A stretch of 64,000 nt of DNA from Tunicatimonas sp964551335 (GTDB lineage Bacteria; Bacteroidota; Bacteroidia; Cytophagales; Cyclobacteriaceae). Positions 61,841 through 64,000 of this stretch are shown here, piece by piece. The notes below the pieces were generated by a model. That model was not told the origin of the DNA. It did not search any database and saw nothing but the letters and a program-made list of their open reading frames with translations. A program made the translations under genes and the position numbers. The stretch is taken from contig CAZKCO010000003.1 in assembly GCA_964551335.1 (NCBI GenBank), positions 62,001 through 126,000 of the forward strand, given 5' to 3'. The stretch's first letter is position 1; each line of letters opens with the position of its first letter.

Positions 61841-63259
61841 TTAAACTAATTCAGGTTCAGTCAATATTTCTCTAACGTCAGTGATATAGCCATTAATGGC
61901 CGTAGCCGCCGCCGTTAAAGGGCTGGCTAAGAATGTTCTTGCTCCGGGGCCTTGTCGACCTTCAAAGTTTCGGTTGGAGGTAGAAACACAGTACTCGCCT
62001 TTAGGTACCTTATCTTCGTTCATGCCCAAACAAGCTGAGCAGCCGGGCTGTCGTAACTCGAACCCTGCTTCCTCAAAAACCTTATCTAGCCCTTCTTTGC
62101 GGGCTTGTAACTCCACCTGCTTGGAACCAGGGATAATCATAGCGTTTACGTGCGGAGCTTTGTGCCGGCCTTTCACTAAATCGGCTACTTTGCGTAAATC
62201 TTCAATGCGGGAGTTGGTGCAGCTCCCGATAAACACGTAGTTTACTCTCTTTCCCAACAATAATTGACCAGGTTCCAGCCCCATGTACTGTAATGATTTT
62301 GCAAACGAACCTTGTTCTTCTTCAGGAACCTCCTCCAGAGTAGGCACATTGTCGGTAATTTTTATCCCCATGCCCGGATTAGTACCGTAGGTAATGAACG
62401 GGGTAATATCGGCCGCTTCGAACGTCAGCACTTCATCGTACTCTGCATCCGGGTCGCTCGGTAAGGTTTTCCAGTATTCTACCAGGCGTTCAAATTCTTC
62501 ACCTTTAGGGGCAAACTCCCGTCCACGGATGTATTCGAAGGTAGACTCATCGGGCGCAATCATGCCACCCCGGGCGCCCATTTCAATGCTCATATTGCAG
62601 ATCGTCATCCGGGCTTCCATAGAAAGGCTACGGATGGCCGAACCAGCAAACTCCACAAAGTAACCTGTACCTCCACTGGCGGTAATTTGAGCAATAATGT
62701 ACAGGACGATGTCTTTAGAAGACACCCCTTCGCCCAGTTCTCCGTTTACCTCAATCTTCATCTTTTTGGGCTTGGTCTGCAAGATACATTGCGTAGCCAG
62801 CACCTGCTCTACCTCACTGGTGCCAATACCAAACGCTACGCAGCCAAACGCTCCATGAGTAGAGGTATGGCTGTCGCCACATACAATAGTCATTCCCGGC
62901 AGGGTAATTCCTAGCTCCGGCCCAATGACGTGCACAATTCCCTGAAATGGATGCCCCAAACCGTACAACTCAACTCCAAATTTCTCACAGTTCTCGGTTA
63001 ACTTGTTTACCTGCGTTCGGGAAAGAGCCTCTTGTATGGGAAGGTGTTGGTCTTTAGTGGGCACGTTATGATCAGCCGTAGCAATGGTTTGCTTGGGCCG
63101 GGCAACTCCAATACCTCGCTGCTTTAATCCGTTAAATGCTTGCGGACTGGTTACTTCGTGAATGAAATGACGATCTATGTACAATACATCGGGACCATTC
63201 TCAATGCTGCTTACCACGTGCGAGTCCCAGATTTTATCAAATAAAGTTTTTCCTGGCAT
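61841..63259 (-). CDS. leuC: 3-isopropylmalate dehydratase large subunit
   Basis: A 472-residue aconitase-family subunit. TLFDKIWDSHVV and IVCGDSHTSTHGAFGCVAFGIGTSEVEQVLATQ begin the protein; the [4Fe-4S] ligands lie in FIGSCTNSRIEDLR and GCSACLGMNEDK; STSNRNFEGRQG and ASPLTAAATAING close it. Of normal length; second gene of the leuACDB order. Confidence 0.96.
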   Translation of the reverse strand: MPGKTLFDKIWDSHVVSSIENGPDVLYIDRHFIHEVTSPQAFNGLKQRGIGVARPKQTIATADHNVPTKDQHLPIQEALSRTQVNKLTENCEKFGVELYGLGHPFQGIVHVIGPELGITLPGMTIVCGDSHTSTHGAFGCVAFGIGTSEVEQVLATQCILQTKPKKMKIEVNGELGEGVSSKDIVLYIIAQITASGGTGYFVEFAGSAIRSLSMEARMTICNMSIEMGARGGMIAPDESTFEYIRGREFAPKGEEFERLVEYWKTLPSDPDAEYDEVLTFEAADITPFITYGTNPGMGIKITDNVPTLEEVPEEEQGSFAKSLQYMGLEPGQLLLGKRVNYVFIGSCTNSRIEDLRKVADLVKGRHKAPHVNAMIIPGSKQVELQARKEGLDKVFEEAGFELRQPGCSACLGMNEDKVPKGEYCVSTSNRNFEGRQGPGARTFLASPLTAAATAINGYITDVREILTEPELV

Positions 63260-63384
63260 AAATAGCTCGATTGTTCGATTGCTGACTGGTTAGTTGTTGC
63301 AAGGGACTATGTGCGTGGGGCTAGAAGCTTTTTACTTCTTACCCCCTGCTCTAGGCACTCCGCCCCTAGCTTTCAAATTATTAC

Positions 63385-64000
63385 TTATTGCGTTAGCATG
63401 CCTTCCATCATATCTTTCAGCGCAGCATCCGATACTTCTTTTTCCCGGTCGGCCAACTCCAAGAATTGCTGGTAGACGTCGTTCACGTCTTCTTTATTTA
63501 CTTCGTAACCCAATGCCCTGAGTTTGTACAGCAGTGCGTGGCGACCGCTACGGGCGGTAAGTACAATGGCCGAACCTTCGGCCCCTACTGTTTCGGGATC
63601 GATAATTTCGAAGTTTTCCCGCAGCTTGATGATACCATCCTGATGAATACCCGAAGAATGAGCAAAAGCGTTGGCCCCTACGATGGCTTTGTTCGCCTGC
63701 ACTGGTAAGTGCATGGTGGATGAAACCATCCGACTGGTAGGCACTAATTCTTTGGTGTTGATACCCGTCTCAAACCGATCTTTGTAACGACTGTTGATAA
63801 TCATTACTACTTCCTCTAATGAGCAGTTTCCGGCCCGTTCTCCTACCCCGTTCAAGGTACATTCAATCTGACGGGCTCCGTTAGTGATTCCTGCAATAGC
63901 GTTAGCAGTGGCCAACCCCAGGTCATCGTGCGTATGCATGCTCATGACCACTTCATCCTTGAAGGCCGGAATCTCTTCTACCATACGTTTACACATAGCA
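63385..64000 (-). CDS. leuA: 2-isopropylmalate synthase (5' end outside window)
   Basis: The C-terminal 205 or so residues of a DRE-TIM synthase: MSMHTHDDLGLATANAIAG (metal His pair), CTLNGVGERAGNCSLEEVVM and AFAHSSGIHQDGI. The protein stops about 35 residues after the SGRHAL region (ELADREKEVSDAALKDMMEGML), where full-length LeuA continues for some 130 residues as the leucine-binding domain, so this is the short form. The frame is open to base 64000. Confidence 0.92.
   Translation of the reverse strand, partial: AMCKRMVEEIPAFKDEVVMSMHTHDDLGLATANAIAGITNGARQIECTLNGVGERAGNCSLEEVVMIINSRYKDRFETGINTKELVPTSRMVSSTMHLPVQANKAIVGANAFAHSSGIHQDGIIKLRENFEIIDPETVGAEGSAIVLTARSGRHALLYKLRALGYEVNKEDVNDVYQQFLELADREKEVSDAALKDMMEGMLTQ

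Noticed and set aside
1..64000. tRNA, rRNA, prophage or insertion sequences
   Set aside because: No cloverleaf with a conserved T-loop, no rRNA-like sequence, and no transposase, integrase or phage structural gene was seen.

Overview
The window is chromosomal DNA of a Bacteroidota bacterium, most likely a marine member of the Cytophagales. The evidence is a type A T9SS sorting tail (CDS at 7244-9133), a type B 'gliding motility-associated' C-terminal domain (CDS at 33851-36721), the Bacteroidota housekeeping order miaB / sigma-54 regulator / lptE / secG / groES-groEL, several promoters resembling the Bacteroidota pattern (TTG then TAnnTTTG), and few recognisable Shine-Dalgarno sites. The genus cannot be fixed by reading alone. 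I saw no rRNA, tRNA, prophage, transposase or CRISPR array.

Layout. 1-5220 (+): a leucine/isovalerate degradation cluster (enoyl-CoA hydratase cut by the window edge, biotin carboxylase, acyl-CoA dehydrogenase, HMG-CoA lyase) interrupted by a Uma2-type nuclease gene. 5356-9133 (+): D-Ala-D-Ala ligase, PASTA protein and a T9SS cargo protein. 9151-11583 (-): an alpha-oxoamine synthase fused to an acyltransferase. 11729-14244 (+): two related STAS-like small proteins, a soluble PAS histidine kinase and a degenerate YrdC-like protein. 14.2-24.8 kb: accessory genes (peptidase-like, hydrolases, GNAT, VOC, DinB, a Brp/Blh carotene dioxygenase, a sulfotransferase) and a repeat array at 17.7-18.0 kb. 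24.8-28.1 kb (-): tyrA, an aminotransferase and pgk. 28.3-31.3 kb (+): a secreted TPR-CHAT protein. 32.5-36.7 kb (-): fabD, a DCC protein and a very large T9SS type B protein. 37.1-40.5 kb (+): sdhCAB behind a structured leader. 40.6-43.3 kb: a decayed higBA toxin-antitoxin locus, an MBL hydrolase and a beta-helix lipoprotein. 43.4-51.4 kb (mostly -): groEL, groES, secG, lptE, the sigma-54 regulator and miaB. 52.3-64 kb (-): a branched-chain amino acid supercluster leuA-leuC-leuD-leuB-[leader]-ilvD-ilvB-ilvN-ilvC-methyltransferase-ilvA.

How it works together. The right end makes leucine, isoleucine and valine, while the left end degrades leucine. Between leuB and ilvD lies a promoter, a 20-codon leader peptide with 12 Ile/Val/Leu codons, and a terminator with a competing antiterminator pairing. 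This is a complete transcription-attenuation device for ilvDBNC-ilvA. The leuA fragment ends without room for the usual leucine-feedback domain, so attenuation may carry more of the control.

The observations I rate highest are the ilv attenuator, the array of 15-bp palindromes repeating about every 42 bp (17.73-17.96 kb), the branched leader of sdhC, the STAS-like/kinase/dead-YrdC operon, the decaying higBA pair and the synthase-acyltransferase fusion.
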